DNA of 64,000 bases from Arabidopsis thaliana. Its lineage: Eukaryota; Streptophyta; Magnoliopsida; Brassicales; Brassicaceae. Positions within the stretch are counted from its first letter, which is position 1, and each line of letters begins with the position of its first letter. The position numbers were made by a program, and so were the translations under genes. The stretch spans positions 5,022,001 to 5,086,000 of the forward strand of contig NC_003076.8 in assembly GCF_000001735.4 (NCBI RefSeq). The letters are read 5' to 3'. The notes beneath the pieces were generated by a model. It did no database searches. It saw nothing but the letters and a program-made list of their open reading frames with translations, and was not told the origin of the DNA. Positions 12,120 through 22,740 of this stretch are shown piece after piece.

Positions 12120-14614
12120 ATGGAGTCGTTGACATTGAAGAATGGGAAAGCAGGGACTCCGGTGAAGGATCGGAGCAAGTTTCAGTCCAATCAAAAGATT
12201 TCCAGATCATCGGAGAATGCAAACCCTAACATTTCACAAGCGAGTCCTTCTAAATCACCGCTCATGAAATCTGCGAAGAAATCAGCGCAGAAGAATCCGA
12301 GTCCGAGCCCTAAACCTACCCAGGCGGTTTTCTCTCCCCGGAATCGGATCAGAGAGAGGAAGTTTGTTGTGGTGGCGAAGAAGAATTCGAGGAAAGGGAA
12401 GAAGGAGCCAGCGATTACAGAATCCAAGGCAGCTGAGATAGATTGTAAATGCGGAGAGAGGAAGAAGGGGAACATGAAGTGTGTTTGTGTTGCATATGAA
12501 ACTCTGCGTGCTTCGCAAGAGGAGTTCTTCAAAAATCGAATTGAATCAGAGGAGGATAAGGAAGCTTTGGAGGAATGCTGTAATCTCGGAAATGGCGATG
12601 AACTAGAAGGAAAAGAATCTGGAGAACCGGAGAAAACAGGCGTTTCCACAATGAAGAGATCAAGAGCTAAGGTGGTGGAAGAAGCACGGCAAAGTGTGCC
12701 TGTATCTGGTAAAGTGATGAATCTTGTAGAAGCATTTGAGAAACTCACTTGCTTTAGTAATTCAAAGACTGCCAACAAGATAGAAGAGAATCAAACCGAA
12801 GAGGATACGAAGAAACCTGTGAAATTGGAATTCTTGGAGGGTGAGAAAGAGAAAAACCCATGGAGTTCTTCGTTTTGTCCATCTGAAATGGTCTTAACAG
12901 CTAAGAATCTGGGTTTAGACCCCAATGCTTCGATTTCTTCGTCCTGGGACAGCACCCGTGGCAGGTTAGTTTGTTGTTGACTAAGAGATCTCACTGAAAT
13001 TATGAACTTGTCTTGTTCTGAATAGTTTGATATTGTGATGTTTCAGTGTTTTGAGTGGAAGTTCAAATGCTGGCAGGAGAAGTAGAAGAAATGTAAGTGT
13101 CCTGCATGCAGCATCTGAATTTTCTTAGCTGTTTAATGGTTGTCTGTCTTGCTTAGTATGTCAGTATAGTTTAATAATCATTTTGATATTTCTGTTTATG
13201 GCAGAGCATGGAGTCATCGACTACAATGGGAAGTAGAAGATCAAAGAAGAAGCAGGTTAAGGTCACTTCATTGAAGCCGTTTAAGCTTAGAACTGAGGTA
13301 TGAGTTTCTTTAGATTAAAACTAAAGAAAAATTTCGAATTTTATGGTGGAAATTGAGTCATGACAGTTGGTTGGTCTTTTGTCTCTCTGCAGCAAAGAGG
13401 TAAAGTGAAAGAGGAAGAGTTAGCAAAAAAGATACACGAAATAACAATGGAGGAAGAAAAGATGAGAATCCCCATTGCTCAAGGTCTTCCATGGACAACC
13501 GATGAACCTGAGGTAAGCATGTTCTGCTTTCCTATTAACATCTCAATTGATCTTGTAAGCTCTAGTAGTAACAATAGTGAGAGATGATGTCTTGTTGACT
13601 ATGAAAAGTTCTAATGTTGTTTTCTGTTTCAGTGCCTAGTGAAGCCTCATTGGAAAGACATTACAAGACCAGTCGACTTGACGCTCCACTCAGATGTCCG
13701 GGCAGTTGAACGCGCAGAATTTGATTACCAGGTAACCTTGCTAATGCAATGATTAAATCTACATTTTGTTGGGCTTGAAGTTCAAGATACCTTAAAACAT
13801 AGCCGCTGACATGATTTGGCTTCAGTAACCATTTCATTCTGTCAAATCATTTAGAGTATACTTGTTTTCTTATCAGCTGGTTGTGTTAAGACTTGAGACG
13901 GAAAGGAAAATAGCTGATAGTGTCAAATAGTGTGTATTGTAGTCTGTAGCCAAGGTTGACTTGTCTATAGTAACTTTGCATTGTTCCATAAATTTCTTCA
14001 TGTTAAAGTCTGAATTTTTGTTGTTCTAGGTTGCCGAGAAGATGAGCTTCATTGAGCAATACAAAATGGAAAGAGAAAGACAACAGAAGGTAAACTTTAA
14101 TATGAGATGTTGTGGCCATATCCGATAATAGAGTTTTGCTTTAACTGATTTTGATAAATCCAATATTGTTTTTAGTTGGCAGAGGAAGAAGAGATAAGAA
14201 GGCTGAGGAAAGAATTGGTCCCAAAAGCACAACCAATGCCATACTTTGATCGACCATTCATTCCAAGAAGGTAAAAGACTGGTACATAAATACTATCCTC
14301 TTGAATCTTTCTTATTATGAGAGCATGATAGGTAATATAGATATTGTTTTCAAGTGAGAAATATGTTTTCAATATAGTTTTCACAGACCAACTAATAGAG
14401 TAAACTTTCTTATAACAATGAACGTCATTGCAAAAGCTGACACAGTTGCTTCTTGTTGTTTTCTTTTACCATTAAAAGGTCGAGCAAACATCCAACTGCA
14501 CCACGAGATCCCAAGTTTCACATACCGCAACACAAGAAGATCAGATGCTGCAGTTCATCTTCTTGGAGTGAAACTGGCTCCTGCATGAGCGATTTCCAAT
14601 ATCAGTTTCTCTAG
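12120..14614 (+). CDS. TPX2-family microtubule-associated protein
   Basis: Eight exons (12120-12964, 13047-13092, 13205-13297, 13393-13512, 13633-13731, 14030-14089, 14176-14270, 14479-14614) with consensus splice sites give 497 residues. The N-terminal ~290 residues are basic, serine/lysine-rich and probably disordered. The C-terminal part has the TPX2 signature: KPFKLRTEQRG across the exon 3/4 junction (about 319-331), then a charged helical stretch (EEELAKKIHE; YKMERERQQK; EEEEIRRLRK) and PYFDRPFIPRRS near the end. This domain binds microtubules in spindle and cortical-array proteins. It lacks the Aurora-binding N-terminus of true TPX2, so it is a TPX2-like protein; I think it is the one called TPXL5 but am not certain of the number. 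Transcription diverges from the ankyrin gene. Confidence 0.9.
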
Positions 14615-15241
14615 AAAGCTTCTTTTGGATTTACTACTATATCATCCTTGTTCATATTCTCATTTTCAAAACTACATTACCTTTCTGTAACCAATTAGTT
14701 GCAGTTTCATAGATTTGACAATCATTCTTGTTTCACCTTTGTAATAATAATCTGGTCTTCACCCAAGAAAATGAGAAAGATTCCATATTGTTTGCAAAAT
14801 CTGGTTTGATCTGGTTCAGAAAGATATAATACTTATCCTCCAGTTTGAATTTGGATTTAACTGACTTATCTTATGATTCAATCCGTGTTCCACCTCTCAT
14901 ACATTTGTTTGCAGAATCCGGTGTACATTGGTTTAGTTCTGGTCAAGAAACATATGTGAGTTTTAAATCATCTTCCAATTTAAATTTGTATATGACTGAC
15001 ATACCAGAAGAGTTTTCATAGAGAAGAGTAAATTGTTTCTTGAGATTTCTATGAAGAAGAGTAAACTTGGGATACAAAATCACTGTAAAGAACAAAACTT
15101 TAATAGCTTCATCAAATATCAAATTAGTTCGTCAAAATGAACAGAGCAGAAGAGAGTAGAGATCTAAAATCACAAAAGCTAAAAAGATCTATAACATTCT
15201 TGAGGCTCCTCCAAAGCAAGCATAAGGAGAACAACAGCTCT
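14615..15241. other. Convergent 3' flanks of the TPX2-family gene and RPS19, with a decayed duplication
   Basis: 3' UTRs of two convergent genes. Two segments, about 14789-14868 and 14912-15003, look like diverged copies. Both run TTTGCARAATCYGGT ... CTGGT ... CTTCCARTTT/CTCCAGTTT ... ATTTGKAT ... GACTGAC-like. No gene is seen here. Confidence 0.4.
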
Positions 15242-16136
15242 TCATGATTCAGCTGCAATACGCCCAGCAACCTGATCCAAATCCCGTTGACCGCTCGAAG
15301 TGATTCTTCTCCCTCTGAGACAAAGAATGAACAAAGGAGGAGAGATGAAAGTAAGTCACTAACAAGGTCTTCCTACGAAAAGTGCCTTTAGAAAGAAATA
15401 AGAATTACCCTTTAGTGTCAAGCTCGACAATGCTCATTGTCTCCAACTGTTGGAGAATATGGCGAGCAATACCACCACTGCTCTTACAGAAATGTGGTGG
15501 TCGACTTCCATTTCTTTTGCTACCTCCATAAATTCTTCTGAAAGCACCAACACCAAGACCTCCTCTCAAGTAAATCTTTCTGGCCATAGAAGCTGCACCA
15601 TACAAGATATCAACAACGTTCATAACGACTCTATAAAAACAAAAACAAGCGAAGAGAAAGCTAAGCTTTTTTTTACCAGCTCTAATGTAGTACCAATCAG
15701 GGTCATATGGAGCAAGCTCCTTCAAACGACCAGTCTTCACAATGTCTGTCCATAGAGGAAGCTCAATCTAAATCAGACAAAAGAGACAACTATTATTACA
15801 GTGAATTTCCAATTAGCTGCCTATGATCACTAACATCAAGAATCTATCATTTCTATCTCTATTTCTCTCTTCCTCAGTCGTTTTATAGTATTCAATGCCT
15901 CAAAATCACACCAACACATTGAACTACAATATCAGAAGCTCCCTCAAACTCTCAATTGTTTCCTCTAAAACTCATTATCAGATCCTTTTGTGACGTCTTT
16001 CGATTCTCAGCTGAATCAATCAAACTTGAGAGAGAAGCATCAAAACACTAACCTTTCCAGATCGCTTGAGGTGAGAAGCGTAAGCCTTCACGAAATCGTG
16101 AGGAGAAACATCTTTCACGGTTTTACCAGTCGCCAT
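15242..16136 (-). CDS. RPS19B: Small ribosomal subunit protein eS19 (RPS19)
   Basis: Cytosolic 40S subunit protein needed for 18S rRNA 3' maturation and 40S assembly. Four exons on the minus strand (16136-16053, 15767-15677, 15592-15409, 15314-15242) give 143 residues, the normal plant eS19 length. Visible family sequence: start [16 protein letters not shown], then [38 protein letters not shown], and the end [16 protein letters not shown]. All introns are GT-AG and the frame is intact, so this is a functional copy, not one of the common processed ribosomal-protein pseudogenes. Divergent from BCCP2, with 818 bases between start codons. The RPS19B label is from remembered position among the paralogues. 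Confidence 0.94.
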
Positions 16137-16221
16137 TTCACGAATCACTCCGTTAAGTTAAGCCAAGAGCTTTCAATTTTCAGTCACAAAGTCTATATAT
16201 ATCTGAGCAATCAATTTTCAA

Positions 16222-16279
16222 TTAGGGTTTTTTTCGGACACACTGAACCCGAATCGACCCGCCTAACCCATTATGGGCC
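16222..16279 (-). promoter_or_regulatory. Telo-box plus site II element upstream of RPS19
   Basis: A telo-box (AAACCCTAA on the minus strand, 16222-16230) and a site II element (TGGGCC, 16274-16279) lie 85-145 bases upstream of the RPS19 start codon. This pair is the known promoter signature of Arabidopsis ribosomal-protein and cell-proliferation genes (telo-box bound by TRB/Pur-alpha-type proteins, site II by TCP factors). Confidence 0.75.
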
Positions 16280-16954
16280 ATTAAATCTATTTAAGCGGCT
16301 TATACGCTCCGTTTCAGTTAAAAGTGTAGTTCAGTCTTAATTATTATTTTAGCTACTGAAAGTTATAAAGATAAGATATGTTTTTGACCAGAAGCCACAG
16401 ACAAGTTTAGCTGAGTAAAAAACGCATGGTCTTGTCTTCAATAAAACCCCACCTATCTGCATTTACTGAAGTGACCAACTATAAAATATGTTAAGTGTCA
16501 CTGGATATTGTTGAGTTTTAAATCTTGCAGACATTATGACCAAAGATTGGATCAAAAAGACTGTTGGATTTGTGAAACAAATGCAGATTACATGGAGGCA
16601 ATCTCTGAAAGACTGTTCCGGTGATTAGACCAGTAACACATGTATAGCTGAACACACATATCTATACATATCTATATCTATCTATATTGGTGTATTTTGT
16701 GTATATACTAAAAAATAAGACAGAGAAACACCGAGGCACTATGTTATGACATGGCACGATTGAACTGATAGAAGACAAAAGGAGCGGTTTGGTGAAGTTA
16801 GTTAAAAGAGTTGGGTTTCTTCGTAAGCATCGAAATCAGATTTCTTTACCAAAGAAAAAATAAAGAAAAGAAAAATATAGCAAGTACACTGCATTTCAAC
16901 ACTCTCATATCTCTCCTTCCTACTTCCTCGGTTTCATCGTCCACTGTCTCAACA

Positions 16955-18437
16955 ATGGCGTCATTGTCGGTACCTTGCGTCAAGATCTGTGCTCTGAACA
17001 GGCGGGTCGGATCTCTCCCTGGAATCTCTACTCAAAGATGGCAGCCGCAACCCAATGGGATCTCCTTTCCCTCCGATGTTTCTCAGGTTTCTTCTGCTCC
17101 TCTTCTTTCTCTCTCTGCCTCTCTTGCATATGATGATTCTATAAAAAAGGTGTGAGCCTTTACGAAAAGATTTGCCTTTTTTCTGTGTGTGTTTTCCACT
17201 GCAATGGTGCTCGAGTTGGTGACTGTTTAAAGTTAGTATGCATTGATTCATAATTCTCTGTTCTGTTCTTCTCCTGCAGAATCATTCTGCATTCTGGAGG
17301 TTGCGTGCAACAACTAATGAGGTAGAGATTGCATGTTTTTTTTACCAACAATGGTCCATTCAATTAAACGTTAATTGTACGACTGTGTAACCTTCTTAAT
17401 CATTTCGACTTTACCAAGGTTGTTTCTAACTCCACTCCAATGACTAATGGTGGGTATATGAACGGAAAAGCGAAAACCAATGTTCCTGAACCCGCCGAGC
17501 TCTCTGAATTTATGGCTAAAGTCTCTGGTCTTCTTAAGTAAGTCCACAATCCAATGAATCCCTTACTATCCTTTAGTTTGCTTTCTTTCGATGAACTAGT
17601 CAAGCACTAAACATTTTGATCTTATTAAGGCTTGTGGATTCAAAAGACATAGTGGAACTTGAACTAAAGCAGCTCGACTGTGAGATCGTTATTCGAAAGA
17701 AGGAAGCTTTACAGCAAGCTGTACCACCAGCTCCAGTTTATCACTCAATGCCTCCTGTAATGGCAGACTTTTCAATGCCTCCAGCTCAACCAGTGGCTCT
17801 TCCTCCTTCTCCTACTCCTACCTCAACGCCTGCAACAGCAAAACCAACATCCGCCCCATCCTCGTCTCATCCTCCACTCAAGAGTCCCATGGCTGGTACT
17901 TTCTATAGATCTCCTGGACCCGGTGAACCCCCTTTTGTAAAGGTACGAAAGAAAGGAAACAAAAACCTGCAAAATATTTGTTATTGGTTGAAGTTGAATC
18001 AAAGTCTTGAAAATTCTCTCTATCGAGATATGAACAGTTATTACATTTGAAATGGATGTGGGTTTGTTTTCTGTTTGCAATTTGCAGGTTGGAGATAAGG
18101 TACAGAAGGGTCAAATTGTTTGTATTATCGAAGCTATGAAACTGATGAACGAGATTGAGGTCTGATATTCTTCTTTATAACATTGTGATAACTTACACTT
18201 GGAAATTTGCGAATTTGAGGTTTCAGAGTCTTTAACTTGTGAAATCGTGTCTTGAAAACAGGCTGAGAAGTCAGGAACCATCATGGAACTACTGGCTGAA
18301 GATGGAAAACCAGTCAGCGTTGACACGGTACCGATCTCTCTCTTCGTTTTTTATTTTTTTCACAGTTCTTTCAGATCTTTGACTTATGGTTACTTATACA
18401 ACAAATTATGCAGCCTCTTTTTGTCATCGCACCTTGA
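16955..18437 (+). CDS. BCCP2: Biotin carboxyl carrier protein of plastid acetyl-CoA carboxylase, isoform 2
   Basis: Plastid subunit that carries the biotin between biotin carboxylase and carboxyltransferase in heteromeric acetyl-CoA carboxylase, the first step of fatty acid synthesis. Seven exons: 16955-17086, 17280-17321, 17419-17537, 17630-17942, 18088-18159, 18262-18327, 18414-18437, giving 255 residues. Biotinyl domain at the C-terminus: EAMKLMNEIE holds the biotin-accepting lysine, and the protein ends PLFVIAP. A Pro/Ala/Ser/Thr-rich linker (VALPPSPTPTSTPATAKPTS) precedes it. The N-terminus is serine-rich and basic, as in a chloroplast transit peptide. A second donor 63 bases downstream (17150) is also in frame and would add 21 residues; I chose 17086 because it gives the 255-residue length I recall for BCCP2. 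Exon 4 to exon 5 junctions restore FVKVGDKV. Confidence 0.93.
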
Positions 18438-18949
18438 AACGAAGAAGGATCCTTTTAGCTGCTTCAAAACATCTTCAAAGTCTCGGTTAAGCTATAGCAA
18501 CGTGCTAAAACTCATCAAGTAATTATTTCAGCTTAAGTTGGTTGGTTTCGGATTTCTGCTTGTCGCTTCAATAATTGACCCATCTTTTGGGATTTCACGT
18601 AACGTACTACACTTTGCTTTTTAGTTTTCTGCGAAACTAATGTATTTTGTAGCCTCTCAATCCTGGCTCTCTGTCCCATACTTCAGTTTTTTACACAACG
18701 CACTGCTTATAAAAGCACAGTTAAAGGTGTCTAAAGGAGAATGGTGTGTCTTTGACTGAGGCAACAAATAAAACAGTGAAAAGTTAAGGTTTTACATGAT
18801 GCATTACCTTAATAAAACATGTTTCCATGTTTTCATCTATAAAAAAAGAAGGGAAAAACAGTAGCATAAAAGCTTCACTTATCATGCTATCGATGGTCAA
18901 ACGAACCCACTGCAAGCAATCCTCTTTTCTAGCGTTTATGCATTTGTAT
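18438..18949. other. BCCP2 3' flank
   Basis: 3' UTR and downstream AT-rich DNA; no gene seen. It marks the left edge of the 7.4-kb stretch without a recognisable protein gene. Confidence 0.4.
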
Positions 18950-19390
18950 TATAACCAGAAGTAGTTGAGGCCTACAGAAGTATTTGAGCAGTTGGTGGCT
19001 GCTGATAACTTCCTCCGGTTACACTTTGGGACCTGAGACCTTGCAGTAGTTTGAGAAACTCAGAGGGTTCGGGTGGATAGGGTCGTAAAACTCTAAACGC
19101 CCTCTTGATCTTGAGGTTCGCAAAGTCCCTGGAGTAGAGTGTCAACTCGGTCGGCATAAGTATTATGAGTTGACGTGATTTTGGAGCAACTTGCGGTAAG
19201 GGCTGCAAGCTGAGTGTTGCAACGCTCCTCAAACGAAATGAACTTCTTTAACAGTTCACTGATGGTGCATTGTTGTTGATCATTCATCATCTTCTTGATT
19301 TCGTCGAGCGTAGAGGTTTGATCTCCGTTTTTTGCCATAGCGATTCCTATTCTAGAGGCCCCTCCTTTTGGCGCCAAATTATGGATGTCA
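18950..19390 (-). mobile_element. Remnant of an LTR retrotransposon (primer-binding site and gag-like fragment)
   Basis: On the minus strand a sequence ending in TGACA (19386-19390) is followed by TCCATAATT and then TGGCGCC (~19370-19376), which matches the start of a tRNA primer-binding site used by many plant Ty3/Gypsy elements. Immediately downstream a frame starts MAPKGGASRIGIAMAKNGD and continues DEIKKMMNDQQ, a charged helical sequence like retroelement gag N-termini. It ends at 19093, and a related reading continues in another frame to ~18972 (LKLLQGLRSQ, then QQPPTAQ). No protease, reverse transcriptase or integrase is present, so the element is dead. The LTR extent upstream (higher coordinates) could not be delimited. 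Alternative: chance frame next to a random TGGCGCC. Confidence 0.45.
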
Positions 19391-19910
19391 GAATCCTCCC
19401 TTAAGAATTTCTTGAAAGTGTTTAGTATTAATCGTGATAGAGTTTTGTTACAAGATTTTTTCGTCCACCTTACAATACAAACCCTTCTCTATGTATATGT
19501 GAACCTTAGACTATATTTCATAAATGCAGCCATTTTCCCGCTGTGAATACACTTAAACGTAACTTGCAATCCGCGGAACGAACTATTAAATGCAAGATCC
19601 GAAGAACCGAATCTGAATGGAACCGATCCGAGTAACTAAATGGCCAAGCTTATCCCTAATCCTATATATGTTTATAGCATTGAGAGTGCTTCCTGGAAAA
19701 GTTCCAAGGAATCAAAGAGAAAATGTGTGAATGAAAGAAAGCTTTTTCACTGCTCTGATTCCACGTCACAAATTGAGAAATGAAGTCGTACCGACTTTGA
19801 AGATTATAGAAATGAAAAAACTTCTTATATAAACTATAAACCTTAGTAAGTAGTTTCATAAACTTCTGTTTAGCACTCATTCATCATACAATATAAACAA
19901 TTGCATTTAG

Positions 19911-20030
19911 AGTATGTGTTCGTGTTATGCATTTATGTTTGTATTAGTGTGAGCACAAAAGTTACGTTTGTGTGTATGTTTACGTTTAGTGTATGTATTC
20001 GTGTTATGTGTATATTTGTATCAGTGTGCT
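19911..20030. repeat. Short imperfect tandem duplication
   Basis: Copies at 19911-19955 and 19988-20030 share AGT(GT)ATGTRTTCGTGTTATG, then ATTTRTRTTTGTATYAGTGTG. The second copy runs directly into CTAAAGACGTGGGTGC, which resembles the GTGGGTA motif of the large array 2.7 kb to the right. Confidence 0.6.
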
Positions 20031-20429
20031 CTAAAGACGTGGGTGCTTAATTGAGGTTTGGTTTATAAAGGAAAAATTGATCCACCTAAAAAAAAACACA
20101 TGGAAATATTAAATTTGCAGCCAAAGGAGAAATAAGCCAACAATACTAAAGTATCTAAAAATATTCATGCGTAAATGTATTAAGTAAACTTCGGAATCTA
20201 CTTACTTGGAAATAGGAGTGTTGAAGACGACGCACACCCCAAAAGCTCCAATCATGCCTCTGATTAAAGAATAAAAGAGTTATGCTTTGCTTAAAAATAC
20301 ATCCAAAGGCTCAAAACTGTACCAGATGTAAGTAGAGACCTCAAAACTATACATTTGGTTTCAAAGATGAGAATGAGGTTTTAGACGACAAATGGGTGGC
20401 AAAATCAGAATTGCGTGGACTTCGAGAGA

Positions 20430-21210
20430 TAATAACCCTTTAGTTCCTGCAAGTTTGATATATATAAACCATAAATGAGTACAACAAGACAAAAAGAAGT
20501 CACTGAATGTTGAAAAATCATGAGATCTCAACTTTGCAGCAATATAAACAATATATAAATCACAAATTTGGTTAATCTGATCAAAACCTGCTGATTTTTT
20601 CGGTAAAAATCGGCATTGTCCACTATAACAATTAAAACGCAAGCAACAACACTATAACACTGAAAAGAGAATTCATGTACACAACAGACAACACTACCAC
20701 CAAAGATGCCTAATTTGAAAAACATATCAGATATACGATTAAGAGTCTTTGACATAAATAAAACTTGCAAGAATAATTGGATCAATACTTACATCTTACT
20801 CATGTACACAATGCCTTCTTTATGGTTCCTGCAAATAGAATATAAAGATTTTTTCAAATTTTGATTCTACAAATGGTAACTAAGACATGTAAGCGTTAAG
20901 TGCCTTTAACCGTGCTTTATTTTAAGTACTTACAAGTTCAATATAAAAACTAAAAGAGTATTAGTCACGAATTCACTGATGTTAGGCCAAACATTAACTA
21001 TATGATATTGTACGTGATATTGAACATTCACTACAACAATTCAAACACAATGAGTAACACTATAATATTTCAAACTGAGAGAGAGAAGTCAAACCTGAGA
21101 AAGATCACGTACACTTACTCCATTTTCTTGGTCTTCTGAAACTAAAAAAATAGATAAATAATCATTCATAGATAAATAGTTATTAAAGACTATGTGATCT
21201 AAGCATGTAA
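20430..21210. repeat. ~390-bp tandem duplication of an intron-exon segment
   Basis: Read on the minus strand, two blocks repeat in the same order: a TATAGTGTT-x-TTG(T/C)GTTT-AATTGTT(G/A)TAGTG segment (plus-strand ~21025-21065 and ~20625-20660), then a T-rich tract and TTGCAGGAAC(C/T)A(T)AAAG (~20822-20845 and ~20437-20458). Offsets are 385-400 bases. Both copies keep the acceptor-like CAG|GAAC. Confidence 0.55.
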
Positions 21211-21372
21211 TCAATTAACGAACTAAAACTCCATCAAGGAAAAATATTATGAAGATCATACCTTGTTTTGAAAGGCGGAAGAGACACTTACCTGATTAAA
21301 AGAGGGAAAGATACAGTCTGCACGTTGGACTTTTTGATGCAGAATATTGTAAGTTAGAACAAAATGTCTCAC

Positions 21373-22740
21373 TGAATATCATATCTCAGTGAGATGTGTA
21401 CTGACTTACGTTTGGTGCCTCATCTCTCTCTCCTTTTCTCGCCTTGCTCGAGCCTCGACCCATCAAGCATTGCACAATGATGTGCCTTCGTTAACAGGAA
21501 GAGCTTCAAGAGCTAGGCAGAGAGGATTAACTACATGTTTTTATGCATTTTCCAATCAGTCCATTATTAGACAAGTCTTATAAAAGATCATTTATCTCCA
21601 TTAATAAGCAGATCATTGAGTTCTATATATAAAAGAACATTTATTCTCCATCAATAAACAGATCATTGAGTTCTATTAAAGAAGATTTATTCTCCATCAA
21701 TTTGCAGATCATTGAGTTTATAGCAGAACATGGAATTTATTCTCCATCAATTTGCAGATCATTGAGTTTTAGAAAAGCCTTAATGAAGGCAAATCCATGC
21801 AGAAACTTGAAGTTATGCTGCCCAGCTAGCAATATATAGAACTGTGACAAGTCTTACAGTGTTAATCACAGCTTGCTTGCTTATTCCTCCATCCATGCAA
21901 GAGAATTCCCCATTCGGACATCATTAGACAAGTCTTATCATATCATTGAATTTCTCCTTCTTACGAAATCATTAGAAATGCCTTAATGAAGGCAGTTTTG
22001 TGCAGAAACTTGAAGTTATGCTGCCCAGCCAGCAATAAATAGACGATTAGATTTATTTATCCAATCTTTGAACATAATTACGCAAGTCTTACAGATGTTA
22101 ATTACATCTTGCTTGTCTTACATAACTTGACAAGTCTTACAGACTTCAATCAAAATTTGCTTGGCTTACATAATTACACAAGACTTACATATTTCAATTA
22201 AAATGATGCTTGCATAAAATATTTCATGCTGCCCAGCCAGCAATATATAGAACATAATTTGACAAGACTTACAGTGATAATAATCACAGCTTGATTGATA
22301 TTTCGGGCTGCCCAGCCAGCATTATTGAATATCATATCTTAGTGAGATGTATAATGATGTGCCTTTGGTGCGTCATCTCTATCTTCCTCTTTCGTGCTTT
22401 GCTCGAGCCTCGACCTATCAAGCGTTGCACAAGAATGTACCTTCGCTAATAGGAAGAGCTTCAAGAGCTAGGCACAAGGATTAGCTACATTATTCATAAA
22501 GTCTCCCATCATTAAGCAGATCATTGAGTTCTATTTAAGAACATTTATTCTCCATCAATGTGCAGATCCTCGGATTTTAGAGCAGATCATTGAACTAGAA
22601 ACGCCTTAATGAAGGCAGTTCTATGCAGAGACTTGAAGTAATGCTGCCGAACCAACATTATATAGACGATCAGATTCAATTATCCAATCTTTTAACATAA
22701 CAAGACTTACAGACTTCAATCATAATCTTGCTTGTCATTT
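21373..22740. repeat. Higher-order non-coding repeat array I
   Basis: A ~165-bp module (TGAATATCATATCT ... GAGGATTARCTACAT) occurs at 21373-21536 and 22326-22490, so a ~950-bp unit is duplicated. Each is followed by smaller modules: GCAGATCATTGAG-TTCTAT...TTTATTCTCCATCAAT, about 4-5 tandem copies of 50-58 bp at 21585-21770 and about two after the second module; a hairpin motif GCCTTAATGAAGGC (21778, 21979, 22602 areas); TGCTGCCCAGCCAGCAATA-like blocks (21820, 22020, 22228, 22307, 22640 areas); and ACAAGTCTTACAG...GCTTG blocks, at least six. There is no long reading frame on either strand. The right edge merges into array II. Confidence 0.85.

Noticed and set aside
12191-12778. Long minus-strand frame opposite the TPX2-family gene
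   Set aside because: Shadow of the purine-rich exon 1 on the other strand; no domain and no splice context.
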